DNA of 34,370 nucleotides from Clostridiales bacterium (GCA_918285425.1 CAKJZE010000002.1:1-34370); one strand, 5' to 3'; shown: positions 9,046 through 18,071, counted from the stretch's first letter. Notes: generated by a model from the sequence alone, not told the origin. Numbers and translations are program-made.

Positions 9046-10245
9046 TTAAAGTTTTTCAAAAATATTATGCAGTATCTCACCTATTTTAATCTCTGCAATA
9101 TCTTCATGCAAGACAAGGTCACTCTCGCAAATCACAAGATTGTTTTGATCAAGTACATAAAGTTTTCCAACCTTGTCGCCACTGTAAACAGCAGCTTTTA
9201 TGTCATCAGTTTCACATTTAATTGAATATTTAAAATCTTCGCCACGTTTTAAAAACTTAACAAAATCTTCACTTGCATAAACATCAACATCTTTAATTTT
9301 GCTTCTTAAAACCTTTACTCTGCATACTGGAGTTTTGCTTGAAATCACCACTTTGTTCTCAAAATTGTCAAAACCAAAGTTAAACAAATCAGACATTTGA
9401 TTAAACCTATCCTTGCTGGTCGGTGCACCTATGACAACACCAATCAGTCTCATATCACCACGCGTTGCAGAAGCAGTTAAACAATACTGAGCCTCTTTAG
9501 TATAGCCAGTCTTACCACCGTCGCAACCATCATAGCTTCTTATTAAACGGTTAGTATTGACAATGTCAGTCTTTCTGCCTGATGGGTGCACAAGCTCTGT
9601 CATCCAAATTTTGCTGTATTTTTTATAAATAGGGTGATCACAAATCTGCGAATATATTATTGATATATCATGTGCAGATGAATAGTGATCCACTGCTGGA
9701 AGTCCGGTTGCATTTATAAAGTGTGTGTCAATCAAGCCAAGTTCTTCTGCTAGCCTGTTCATATCATTTGCAAAAGCAGCCTCGCTTCCACTTACAGCCT
9801 CTGCCAATGCAACTGCACTGTCGTTTGCAGATGCCACAATAACGGTCATAATAAGATCCCCAAGTTTATATTCACTCTTTGCGTCAAGAAAAGCAGAGGA
9901 ACCTTCAGTGTCTGCAGCACTTTGACTTATTCTCACCATTTGATCTTCTGAAAGTTTGCCTTGGTCAATCGCGTCAAATACAAGCATAAGCGTTGCAAGC
10001 TTTGTCATGCTGGCAATAGGCAACCTTTTATGCTCGTCCTTTGAGTAAATAACAGTCTTACTTTTAGCATCATAAAGCAACGCTGACTTACACGCTGGGT
10101 TTAAAGCATCTTTGTTTTCAGCATACACCACAGTATGTGCATTTGGCAAAATCATAAAACAAAATAGAAATAAAAAACTGCAAAATATACCAAATTTTCT
10201 CATAAAAATACCTCGTTTTTGTTTATTTGGTAATATTTTTTGCAA
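9046..10245 (-). CDS. dacF: D-alanyl-D-alanine carboxypeptidase (DacF-like, S11 family)
   Basis: Signal peptide, 'PIASMTKLATL' (SxxK), 'SANDSAV' (SxN), 'KTGYTKEAQYCL'. Near spoIIM/spo0A, as dacF often is. Confidence 0.87.
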   Translation of the reverse strand: MQKILPNKQKRGIFMRKFGIFCSFLFLFCFMILPNAHTVVYAENKDALNPACKSALLYDAKSKTVIYSKDEHKRLPIASMTKLATLMLVFDAIDQGKLSEDQMVRISQSAADTEGSSAFLDAKSEYKLGDLIMTVIVASANDSAVALAEAVSGSEAAFANDMNRLAEELGLIDTHFINATGLPAVDHYSSAHDISIIYSQICDHPIYKKYSKIWMTELVHPSGRKTDIVNTNRLIRSYDGCDGGKTGYTKEAQYCLTASATRGDMRLIGVVIGAPTSKDRFNQMSDLFNFGFDNFENKVVISSKTPVCRVKVLRSKIKDVDVYASEDFVKFLKRGEDFKYSIKCETDDIKAAVYSGDKVGKLYVLDQNNLVICESDLVLHEDIAEIKIGEILHNIFEKL

Positions 10246-10268
10246 AACTTTTTAATTTTATACACGCA

Positions 10269-10889
10269 TTAATATGTTATAAGAACAAAACTTTTAATAA
10301 AAAATGGTAAGACAAAGCTATAAATCATGCAAAACACGAAAAGTATAATTAATGCAAAAGTAAACTCAATCCAAAAAGAAGAATTTTTAAATCCTTCACC
10401 AAAAGTTGAATTTAAATTATGGCTATCACTTGCCCTTTTCATGCAAATGCAAGTAAGGTAACTGTAGGTAAAAATGTTTAATATATTAATGGGAATCAAA
10501 ATGACAAAACTGTTTATTATGCCAACAACCCCATAAATTGATATCACAGCATTTGCAACAAGCACCACAAGACATGCTTGATAACCAATCAATAAATAAT
10601 TTAAAAAAGCAGTATGATGAACAAGATTAAAAACAAAAATGATAAGTACCAAACACACAATGCTGATCAGCCTTGACAAAAATATGTCACTATAAGCAGC
10701 CGTTCCAGAGATAAATTCCAACAGCGTTTTGTCTGAAACTTTAAGTAATGATGTATGCGAAAAACCGCTTAAACTTAAAATAATTCCAACAACAAAACCC
10801 AAAAGTACTGAAAATAAAATCAGATAATACCTTACCGCATTATCTTTAAAATGAATATAAATATAACTTTTTATATCAAACTTATTCAT
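10269..10889 (-). CDS. spoIIM: Stage II sporulation protein M-like membrane protein
   Basis: 'YYLILFSVLLGFVVGIILS', multiple TM helices with 'NLVHHTAFLNYLLIGYQACLVVL', about 206 aa, located between spo0A and dacF. Confidence 0.75.
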   Translation of the reverse strand: MNKFDIKSYIYIHFKDNAVRYYLILFSVLLGFVVGIILSLSGFSHTSLLKVSDKTLLEFISGTAAYSDIFLSRLISIVCLVLIIFVFNLVHHTAFLNYLLIGYQACLVVLVANAVISIYGVVGIINSFVILIPINILNIFTYSYLTCICMKRASDSHNLNSTFGEGFKNSSFWIEFTFALIILFVFCMIYSFVLPFFIKSFVLITY

Positions 10890-10917
10890 ATAACATTATA
10901 TGACAAAGTTTGTAAAA

Positions 10918-11697
10918 CTATTGATAAATCAAACCTTTTGTTTTTATATCAAGACTTTCATTAATTTCTTTGTCTTGCATAAGCCTTTGAACAAGCATAT
11001 TTGTGACAAGTTTATTATTCATATCATAAGCAAGAAAAGATTTTATTTTTTCATTTTCTTTACAATTTGGCAACAAATTCACTCTTTTAATTGCACAAAG
11101 TAAAGATGATCGCATACTCTTTTCAACTGCATAGCCAGTTTTCCCAAAAAGTTTTCCCACCTCATCATAAATATCCATCATAGAATATTTGTACGGAAAT
11201 CTTAAAAACATTCTGTAGATTGATTCAACATAGTAATGGAAACCATCTCGTTTACAATTAAATTGCAAATCAAGCAAGAGATTACATATTTTATTCTTGA
11301 CGACAGCCACATTGCGTGAAGGCAAATTGTCAATATTTCTTTTTATTGTAAATAAAATATTGTTTAGTTTTAAATCAAAATTCTCTTTATCTTCAAACGA
11401 CAAAGTACTCATACCCTCGTAAAGATAATACTTATCTTCAGTTATAAGCAGGATATTCTTGCAAAAATTTTTATAAACAATCTCAATCACAAAACTGCAT
11501 CTTGCCTTATCCAGATTGGTTGCATCAAGTATAAAAATATCAACTTTATTCATAGACATATAAGCAAATAGATCTTGAAATCCACCATTGTTTACAATAA
11601 TTTCAAATCCCATATTTATAAAATATGAATTATTAAAATAATTTATAAGGTCAGTTTGTACCGCTTGATAAACACAAGTTTTTAAATTTATATCCAT
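10918..11697 (-). CDS. spo0A: Spo0A-like protein with degenerate receiver domain
   Basis: C-terminal region 'ICNLLLDLQFNCKRDGFHYYVESIYRMFLRFPYKYSMMDIYDEVGKLFGKTGYAVEKSMRSSLLCAIKR' can be lined up with the Spo0A effector domain. It lies directly downstream of spoIVB, the conserved spo0A position. Confidence 0.82.
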   Translation of the reverse strand: MDINLKTCVYQAVQTDLINYFNNSYFINMGFEIIVNNGGFQDLFAYMSMNKVDIFILDATNLDKARCSFVIEIVYKNFCKNILLITEDKYYLYEGMSTLSFEDKENFDLKLNNILFTIKRNIDNLPSRNVAVVKNKICNLLLDLQFNCKRDGFHYYVESIYRMFLRFPYKYSMMDIYDEVGKLFGKTGYAVEKSMRSSLLCAIKRVNLLPNCKENEKIKSFLAYDMNNKLVTNMLVQRLMQDKEINESLDIKTKGLIYQ

Positions 11698-11722
11698 AAT
11701 TTTTCTCCGTCAAAACAGAACT

Positions 11723-11751
11723 ATGATATCACATTTTATAATGAATTTCAA
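11723..11751 (-). promoter_or_regulatory. Candidate sigma-A-type promoter for spo0A
   Basis: Minus strand TTGAAA (11746-11751), N17, TATCAT (11723-11728), upstream of an ACGGAG SD and the ATG at 11697. Confidence 0.5.
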
Positions 11752-11812
11752 ACGTTTTTTAAAAATTTTACAAAATTATTAAAAATTATGTCAAAATTTG
11801 CAAACTCATCAA

Positions 11813-13003
11813 TCAGTTATCAATCATCCAGTCAATATAAAGTCCAAAACCTTTTGTTGGATCGCTGATAAACACGTGCGTTACCGCACCAACAAGTTTA
11901 CCATTTTGTATGATCGGGCTGCCACTCATACCTTGAACTATTCCACCAGTTTGATCGATAAGTGCTTTGTCTGTCACCTTAATTACCATACTTTTCTTAT
12001 CACTTTTTGCCTGATATGTCAGCTTAATTATTTCTACGCTATACTCTTGAGGAGTTGTTCCATCAATAGTGCACAGTATTTTTGCCTTACCAGTTTTTAC
12101 ACTGTCACGAAAGCCCACTGGTATAGGTCCAGATAGCTTTTTCAAATATTCCTCGCTCACACTGCCATAAACACCATACTCATTGTTGAAGTCAAGGTTA
12201 CCGGCTTGCTCACCATTTTTCAAAAATAGTCCCCTTAATTCCCCTGGGTTTCCCCTTGACCCTTTATTAAAGCCAACAATGTTGCATTTGTAAATGTTCC
12301 CTGACGAGATTGGCATAACAGTGCCAGTATCAATGTCACATACAGGGTGACCAAGTGCACCAAACCTTCCATTATCAGCACGCACATAGGTCAGTGTGCC
12401 CACACCTGCTGCATTGTCACGAATCCAAAGTCCAAGCCTGTACAAGTCTGACGACACTTCCTTCTGTGGAAACAATTTTTCATTTATAAAAGTTTGTTTT
12501 CTTTTTACCACCACATCTATTTCATCTCCATAATAGTCATCTCTGTTAATAATCTGTTGAAGATGATTTGCACTTGTAATGACCTGACCATTTATGCTGT
12601 ATAAAATGTCACCAACTTTTATGTTTTTATTTTCAAGAACATTTACCATGCCGTATTCAGTCTGCACCTCACCGCAAGCCACAACCACAACGCCATCACA
12701 CTCAAGAGTAAAACCTAGTGGAAATCCACCTGGATACACCATAATCTCTCTTTGATCCTGCGGCTTTGCCGTCTTAACCTTAAATATACTTTTGAAAATG
12801 TCTTTAAGACTTAATGCAGAAGCAAGTGTAAATTCTTGTCGTACTTTGTCCATAGAAGCGCAAGTAACTGCATTTTCATAACAAAATCCACAGGACAAAA
12901 CAATATTTATATAGGACAAAAGCAAACTTGACAAAAAAAATGACAATATTAATACTGCATCTACGATTTTTTTAGGCAGAGAAAAAACCACACTTTTAAT
13001 CAT
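11813..13003 (-). CDS. spoIVB: SpoIVB serine peptidase (S55)
   Basis: PDZ-like 'NKNIKVGDILYSINGQVI', 'RFGALGHPVCDIDTG' (catalytic His) and 'GGIVQGMSGSPIIQNGKLVGAVTHVFISDPTKGFGLYIDWM' (catalytic Ser). Confidence 0.96.
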   Translation of the reverse strand: MIKSVVFSLPKKIVDAVLILSFFLSSLLLSYINIVLSCGFCYENAVTCASMDKVRQEFTLASALSLKDIFKSIFKVKTAKPQDQREIMVYPGGFPLGFTLECDGVVVVACGEVQTEYGMVNVLENKNIKVGDILYSINGQVITSANHLQQIINRDDYYGDEIDVVVKRKQTFINEKLFPQKEVSSDLYRLGLWIRDNAAGVGTLTYVRADNGRFGALGHPVCDIDTGTVMPISSGNIYKCNIVGFNKGSRGNPGELRGLFLKNGEQAGNLDFNNEYGVYGSVSEEYLKKLSGPIPVGFRDSVKTGKAKILCTIDGTTPQEYSVEIIKLTYQAKSDKKSMVIKVTDKALIDQTGGIVQGMSGSPIIQNGKLVGAVTHVFISDPTKGFGLYIDWMIDN

Positions 13004-13015
13004 AAGTGTAGTTTT
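12985..13015 (-). other. Terminator-like stem-loop overlapping the spoIVB start codon
   Basis: Minus-strand AAACTACACTT-ATGATTAA-AAGTGTGGTTT followed by TTT(C). The ATG of spoIVB (13001-13003) is in the loop. Confidence 0.6.
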
Positions 13016-13045
13016 TGAATATTTACATAAATGTATGTATTTAAA

Positions 13046-14737
13046 TTATATTTTTTTAAAATTATTTGCGTAATTAATCATTTCTTCCGCGCTTTTTAAT
13101 GTATTTTCAGTTATTTTGCCACTAACTAATCTTGCAACTTCATTTATACAACCCTCAACATTTAATAAATCAACACTGGTTGTTGTCTTACCATCACTTT
13201 CATACTTTTGAATTAAGAAATTGTTATCTCCAAAACTTGCAACTTGAGCAAGATGTGTCACACAGATAACTTGAGCATATCTTGAAACCAAACTCAATTT
13301 TTTTGCCAATGTGAGAGCATTTTGTCCACTTACACCTGTGTCAATCTCGTCAAATATAAGTGTTCCAATGCCATCAAGTTGTGCAGTTATATTTTTGATA
13401 CCCAGCATCAATCTGCTCATCTCGCCACCACTGGCAACATTTTTAAGCGGCTTTACAGGCTCACCTAAATTGGCAGAAAACATAAATTCAACTTTATCAA
13501 ATCCATTTTCATTTCTGTTATCTACTGAAAGATTTTCAAAATTTACAACAAATTCTGCGCTCTTCATACCAAGTTCACAAATTTCACTTTTTACAGCATT
13601 TTCAAACAAAATTGCAGCGTTTTTGCGTTTCTGCGACAGCTGATTTGCGATTTTTGTTATTTCATCAGTAAGTTTTAATTTCTCATTTTTTAATTGTTTG
13701 ATCCTCTCTTCTGAATTAATCAAATTTTCATAGCTTGCTGAAATTTTATCATAATATTCATTTATTGCATTGATATCATTACCATACTTTTTCTTGAGCG
13801 AAGAGAGCAAATCAAGTCTACTTTCATTTTGCTGTGCTTTTGCATCATCAATATACATATTGTCAAGTTTATCAGTAAGGCTGTCACCAACATCTTCAAG
13901 CTCAATCTTAACAGAGTTTAAACGAGAAACATATTCTTCCAAATCTTTACTGTACATACTTATGCTTGTAAGTAAATTCTCTGCTTTTTTGATAATTTCT
14001 TTCACGCCCGCAACCTCGTATCCATCACCAATAAGCAAGGAATTAACAGCGCTTAAAGTGTCTTGAATTTTTTCTTGATGCAGTACTTGATTCCTAAATT
14101 CTTTTAATTCTTCTTCTTCACCAACCTCAAAACCGGCAGAGCTTATTTCATTAAGTTGAAATTGGTAAAGATCAATAAGTCTTTGTCTTTCATGGTCATC
14201 GGCTGTAAGAGAATTCAGTTCACTGTCAATGTTAATGAGTTGTCTATTCATCTCTTTATATTTTTCACAGAGATTTAACAATTCTTTTCCACCAAATTTA
14301 TCCAAAACAAGGATATGATTTTGCACCTTCATAAGATTTTGATGTTCAAATTGACCATGCAGATCCATAAGTGGCGCAGAAAGTTTTTTAAGCATAGACA
14401 GCGAAAATGTCAGTCCATTTACTCTGCACTCATTTTTACCATCAACACTGATTTTTCTGCTGATGATAAGCACATCTTCATCATCAACATCAAACTCTTT
14501 TAATACATCTTTGACGTTATCAGAAAGATTGGTAAACACGGCTTCAACCACAGCAACGTTTTCACCTGTTGTTATAAGTGACTTATCTGCTTTTTCGCCC
14601 AAAAGTAAAGAGAGCGAGTCAATGACAAGCGACTTACCAGCACCAGTTTCACCCGTAAGAACATTAAGGCCATTTTTAAATTCAATGGTCTGACTTCTTA
14701 TAAGTGCAATGTTTTTTATGGTCAATTTTTCTAACAT
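13046..14737 (-). CDS. recN: DNA repair protein RecN
   Basis: 'MLEKLTIKNIALIRSQTIEFKNGLNVLTGETGAGKSLVIDSLSLLLGEK' and 'ASGGEMSRLMLGIKNI...TLIFDEIDTGVSG'. Confidence 0.97.
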   Translation of the reverse strand: MLEKLTIKNIALIRSQTIEFKNGLNVLTGETGAGKSLVIDSLSLLLGEKADKSLITTGENVAVVEAVFTNLSDNVKDVLKEFDVDDEDVLIISRKISVDGKNECRVNGLTFSLSMLKKLSAPLMDLHGQFEHQNLMKVQNHILVLDKFGGKELLNLCEKYKEMNRQLINIDSELNSLTADDHERQRLIDLYQFQLNEISSAGFEVGEEEELKEFRNQVLHQEKIQDTLSAVNSLLIGDGYEVAGVKEIIKKAENLLTSISMYSKDLEEYVSRLNSVKIELEDVGDSLTDKLDNMYIDDAKAQQNESRLDLLSSLKKKYGNDINAINEYYDKISASYENLINSEERIKQLKNEKLKLTDEITKIANQLSQKRKNAAILFENAVKSEICELGMKSAEFVVNFENLSVDNRNENGFDKVEFMFSANLGEPVKPLKNVASGGEMSRLMLGIKNITAQLDGIGTLIFDEIDTGVSGQNALTLAKKLSLVSRYAQVICVTHLAQVASFGDNNFLIQKYESDGKTTTSVDLLNVEGCINEVARLVSGKITENTLKSAEEMINYANNFKKI

Positions 14738-14745
14738 ATTTTTAC

Positions 14746-14970
14746 CTATTCTTTATTGTCGATATCAGTAAAAGGTTTGATTTGCAGGGAATCCAAATCC
14801 TTTTTAATAATTTCAATTTTACCTTCAGCTTGCTTGATTTTTTCGAAACAATTTTTTGAAAGTTCTACACTTTTTTCAAAAAGCTCAACAGCTTTGTCAA
14901 GTCCAACATTATCCTTTTCAAGTTCTGCTGCAATATTTTCAAGTTCTTTTAAAGTCTCTTCATAATTCAT
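14746..14970 (-). CDS. xseB: Exodeoxyribonuclease VII small subunit
   Basis: 'NYEETLKELENIAAELEKDNVGLDKAVELFEKSVELSKNCFEKIKQAEGKIEII'. Confidence 0.93.
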   Translation of the reverse strand: MNYEETLKELENIAAELEKDNVGLDKAVELFEKSVELSKNCFEKIKQAEGKIEIIKKDLDSLQIKPFTDIDNKE

Positions 14971-16156
14971 CTTTATTTACCTCCACTTTTTCTACAACAC
15001 TGTGTACTTTGCCATTAAACAATCTTGTTGTGATTTTGTCACCTAATTTTAATTTTTTAATATCACTTATCTTTTCATTATTCTTTTCCACAACAGCATA
15101 TCCAGATTTAAGGATTGAAAGCGGATTGAGTTTCTCCAATTTTGTTGTCAAAATCTGCAATTTATTGCTGTTTACTGTCAAAATCTTATCAATTTTATGC
15201 GAAATATTAAGATTTATATTTTCAACATGCTTAATATTTACATCAAACAAACTCTGAAAATAGGATATAACATAGTTGACATTTTTTGAAATATTCCCTC
15301 TGTTTTGTTCAATCTTTTTATCAATCAGCTTGATTAGATTATGTTTCATATTGTCAAGGTATTCAACCTCGGCATAAAAATCAAACACTGCAACCTCTGC
15401 CGCAACAGATGGTGTTGGGACTCTCAAGTCTGCTGCAAAATCTGTAATAGTAAAGTCTGTTTCGTGCCCCACTGCAGAAATAACAGGGATTTCACTTTCA
15501 AACACAGCAATAGCAACCTTTTCAGTATTAAATGGTGCAAGATCTTCAAATGAGCCACCACCACGCGCAACAATTATTGTGTCAATGTCTTTACAAGTAT
15601 TAAAATATTTTATACCTTCCACAATCTCATTTTCAGCACCTATTCCCTGCACTTTTGCAGGATAAACAAGTATGTCTGTAAATGGGTTTTTAGATCTTGT
15701 AACATTGTAAATATCGCGTATAACCGCCCCAGTTTCACTTGTCACAACACCTATTTTTTTTGCGTATTTAGCAATAGTTTTTTTCTTGCTTTTATCAAAA
15801 ATTCCTTCTTGTTCAAGTTTGGCTTTAAGCTCCAGAAATTGTTTATAGAGTGCCCCCATACCATACTGCTCTATGCTGGAAACCACAAAAGAGAGTCTGC
15901 CAAGTTTTACATGATAATTAAGTTTGCCGGTCACAACAACTTGGTCACCATTTTTTGCAAAAGGATAAAAGCTTGAAAATTTAATACAAGACAACTGTGC
16001 GCCATCTTCTTTTATATCAAAATAAGCTATGCCATTTGAAATTTTAAAGTTAGTTACTTCCCCATAAACACTGATATTAATAAGCAACTCTTCATTATCA
16101 AAAATGTTTTTTATATAGTTATTAAGTTGTGTGATTGATAAAGTTAAGTTTTGCAT
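14960..16156 (-). CDS. xseA: Exodeoxyribonuclease VII large subunit
   Basis: 'LTITQLN'-like start, 'IGVVTSETGAVIRDI', 'TIIVARGGGSFEDLAPFNTEKVAIAVFESEIPVISAVGHETDFTITDFAADLRVPTPSVAAE'. Confidence 0.97.
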   Translation of the reverse strand: MQNLTLSITQLNNYIKNIFDNEELLINISVYGEVTNFKISNGIAYFDIKEDGAQLSCIKFSSFYPFAKNGDQVVVTGKLNYHVKLGRLSFVVSSIEQYGMGALYKQFLELKAKLEQEGIFDKSKKKTIAKYAKKIGVVTSETGAVIRDIYNVTRSKNPFTDILVYPAKVQGIGAENEIVEGIKYFNTCKDIDTIIVARGGGSFEDLAPFNTEKVAIAVFESEIPVISAVGHETDFTITDFAADLRVPTPSVAAEVAVFDFYAEVEYLDNMKHNLIKLIDKKIEQNRGNISKNVNYVISYFQSLFDVNIKHVENINLNISHKIDKILTVNSNKLQILTTKLEKLNPLSILKSGYAVVEKNNEKISDIKKLKLGDKITTRLFNGKVHSVVEKVEVNKDEL

Positions 16157-16548
16157 TATTCACCTACAAAATTTGCCAAGATACCATTGATATAAGATGC
16201 ACTTTTTTCTGTTGAATACGTCTTTGCCAAATTCAAAGCCTCATTGATACTGACAAATGTTGGAATAGATTTCATGTAGAGTATTTCATATGTGGCAACT
16301 AAAAGTATGGCAAGATCAATTTTATAAATTCTGTCAAGTTTAAAAGAGCTTGAAAATGAAGCAATTTTTTCAACAAGCTCGTCATATTTTTCAATCACTC
16401 CATTATATACTTCCTGAATATATCCCACTTCATCTTTGTTTTCGTCCGCAGCCAAATACTCTTCCAAAGTATCATTGTTTTTTTCCTTTGAAAAGGTATA
16501 CTCAAAAATCAATTTAAAAGCACAATCACGTGCGTTTTTTCTGCTCAT
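16156..16548 (-). CDS. nusB: Transcription antitermination factor NusB
   Basis: 'SRKNARDCAFKLIFEYTF...LAILLVATYEILYMKSIPTFVSINEALNLAKTYSTEKSASYINGILANF'. Confidence 0.95.
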   Translation of the reverse strand: MSRKNARDCAFKLIFEYTFSKEKNNDTLEEYLAADENKDEVGYIQEVYNGVIEKYDELVEKIASFSSSFKLDRIYKIDLAILLVATYEILYMKSIPTFVSINEALNLAKTYSTEKSASYINGILANFVGE

Positions 16549-16572
16549 AATAACTCCATTAAACCTTTTTAT

Positions 16573-17523
16573 TTATTTTACCATTTCTGCACTAGCACTA
16601 TCTTCTTTACCATGCGATCCAGAAATTTTGACAGCACCTGACAAATTGTTATCCGGTTTGGATCCGATTTTCCAACCACCAGTTACTGAAGTGACTGTGC
16701 TGACAGGTGCTTGTGGTTGTGGTTGTGGCCCAGGACTTGGTGTGGCTGGTTGTGGTTTAGGTGCTGATGGTTTTGGTTTGTCCTTATCTTCTCTTTTTGC
16801 GAACAAACTTTGGATCTTAACCTTTGAATTATCCACCACTTTTATTTTACTAAATTTAGTATCACGCGTGTATTTTATTTCTTTCTTTTTAGCTGATGTA
16901 GCTTTTTGTGCCACAATAACAGTTTTAATTGCAGCAGCTTTCTGACTGTCACCCATCTTTTCTGCTTCTGCAAGTTTTTCTTTTAATGTACGCTGTATGA
17001 TGCGTTGCTCTTGCTCTTCCTCAGTAAGTTTACGGGTTAATACTCTTTGTGTTAAATCTACTTTAGCAATTTTACCAATTCTGTTTTTAATGACAAATAC
17101 ATATGGAATCTCATTTATATTCTTGTCAAATTTAGGAAGTATTCCCAAAAGTTCATAAGGTGTGAGCATTCTTGTTCCCGTTTCATCATAAATAGGGTGA
17201 ATTTTTAAAAGTTCATATATACTCATCAAACTGCCGTCTGGATTATACTGTTTTGGAATACCTAAAATTGCATAAATGTCTGTCATAAAGTCACCAGATG
17301 AAACTATTGCTTTACTTTCCATTTTTACAGATTGCTTTTTGATTTTTTTAACTAGTTTTTGTAGAAGAAAAATATTTATACCACAAACAATGATTACAGC
17401 TGCTACAAAAATAAAAAACAAAGCCGCAGTAATAACATTGAGAGCAAATAAAACTGCAAGCACTATCAGTGATACAATTTCAACGCACAGCAATGATATT
17501 AATAAAGCTTTTGTTTTTTTCAT
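16573..17523 (-). CDS. Uncharacterised two-TM membrane protein with internal ~20-aa repeats and Pro-rich C-terminus
   Basis: Hydrophobic hairpin (res. ~7-55), repeats 'YAILGIPKQYNPDGSLMSI/YELLKIHPIYDETGTRMLTP/YELLGILPKFDKNINEIPY', charged helical region, Pro/Gln tail. RBS GAGAGG. Starts 16 nt after the Asp23 gene. Confidence 0.85.
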   Translation of the reverse strand: MKKTKALLISLLCVEIVSLIVLAVLFALNVITAALFFIFVAAVIIVCGINIFLLQKLVKKIKKQSVKMESKAIVSSGDFMTDIYAILGIPKQYNPDGSLMSIYELLKIHPIYDETGTRMLTPYELLGILPKFDKNINEIPYVFVIKNRIGKIAKVDLTQRVLTRKLTEEEQEQRIIQRTLKEKLAEAEKMGDSQKAAAIKTVIVAQKATSAKKKEIKYTRDTKFSKIKVVDNSKVKIQSLFAKREDKDKPKPSAPKPQPATPSPGPQPQPQAPVSTVTSVTGGWKIGSKPDNNLSGAVKISGSHGKEDSASAEMVK

Positions 17524-17539
17524 CAGTTTAACCTCTCAT

Positions 17540-17926
17540 TTACAGAAATGACACTTCGTCAGTATTTGAAAATACAACTCCCACAACGTTTACATTGACG
17601 GCAGCAACTTTAAAATCCGTCATTGATTCAATACTGCTTTTAACGTTTTCTTGAACTCTGAAAGCCACATCTTTAACAGAATAGCCAAACAGCACATTGA
17701 TAAAGACATCAACATACACATCATTATCTTGGCCAAATTCAATAACTACACCATGATTATAATTCTTGTTAAACATCTTTTTCCAAACTGAATAACCTGA
17801 TGAATTCAAAGAAGAAACACCACTTATCTCTTGAGTTGCAAGCTTAACCACTGAAAGCACAACATTTCTTTTATAAGACAAGCTCCCCTCTTCACTTTCA
17901 ATCAATCTTTGTGAACGACCAGCCAT
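17540..17926 (-). CDS. Asp23/Gls24 family envelope stress protein (YqhY-like)
   Basis: 'SYKRNVVLSVVKLATQEISGVSSLNS...VVIEFGQDNDVYVDVFINVLFGYSVKDVAFRVQENVKSSIESMTDFKVAAVNVNVVGVVF'. Confidence 0.93.
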   Translation of the reverse strand: MAGRSQRLIESEEGSLSYKRNVVLSVVKLATQEISGVSSLNSSGYSVWKKMFNKNYNHGVVIEFGQDNDVYVDVFINVLFGYSVKDVAFRVQENVKSSIESMTDFKVAAVNVNVVGVVFSNTDEVSFL

Positions 17927-17939
17927 ACTGCCTCCTTTA

Positions 17940-17983
17940 GCGTGTAAAATAAATATAAGAATTATATTTATATTAACCTACGC
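17940..17983 (-). other. Structured 5' leader of the Asp23 gene
   Basis: Stem ATAAATATAA-GAA-TTATATTTAT (17949-17971) nested inside GCGT/ACGC arms (17940-17943 / 17980-17983), between the promoter and the AAAGGAGG SD. Confidence 0.45.
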
Positions 17984-17987
17984 CTTC

Positions 17988-18016
17988 AGTATAACACAAA
18001 CATATTTTTAATGCAA
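17988..18016 (-). promoter_or_regulatory. Sigma-A-type promoter for the Asp23 operon
   Basis: Minus strand TTGCAT (18011-18016), N17, TATACT (17988-17993). Confidence 0.72.
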
Positions 18017-18043
18017 CCTTTTTGTAATAATTCAAACAACAGA

Positions 18044-18071
18044 AATTAAAACACGCCGCAGTTGCGACGTG
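18044..18071 (-). terminator. Intrinsic terminator of the spoIIIA operon
   Basis: Minus-strand CACGTCGC-AACT-GCGGCGTG (one U.G pair) followed by TTTTAATTT, just after the spoIIIAH stop. Confidence 0.82.

Noticed and set aside
4423-10245. Two D-Ala-D-Ala carboxypeptidase genes suggesting a duplication
   Set aside because: dacB- and dacF-type paralogues in sporulation neighbourhoods are normal in spore-formers; the sequences differ enough that a recent duplication is unlikely.
16436-16945. + strand ORF (169 aa) with Cys/Gly-rich 'GACGCGCGPGLGVAGCGLGADG'
   Set aside because: It is the antisense of the Pro/Gln-rich tail of the 16573-17523 gene; the repetitive look comes from that low-complexity DNA.
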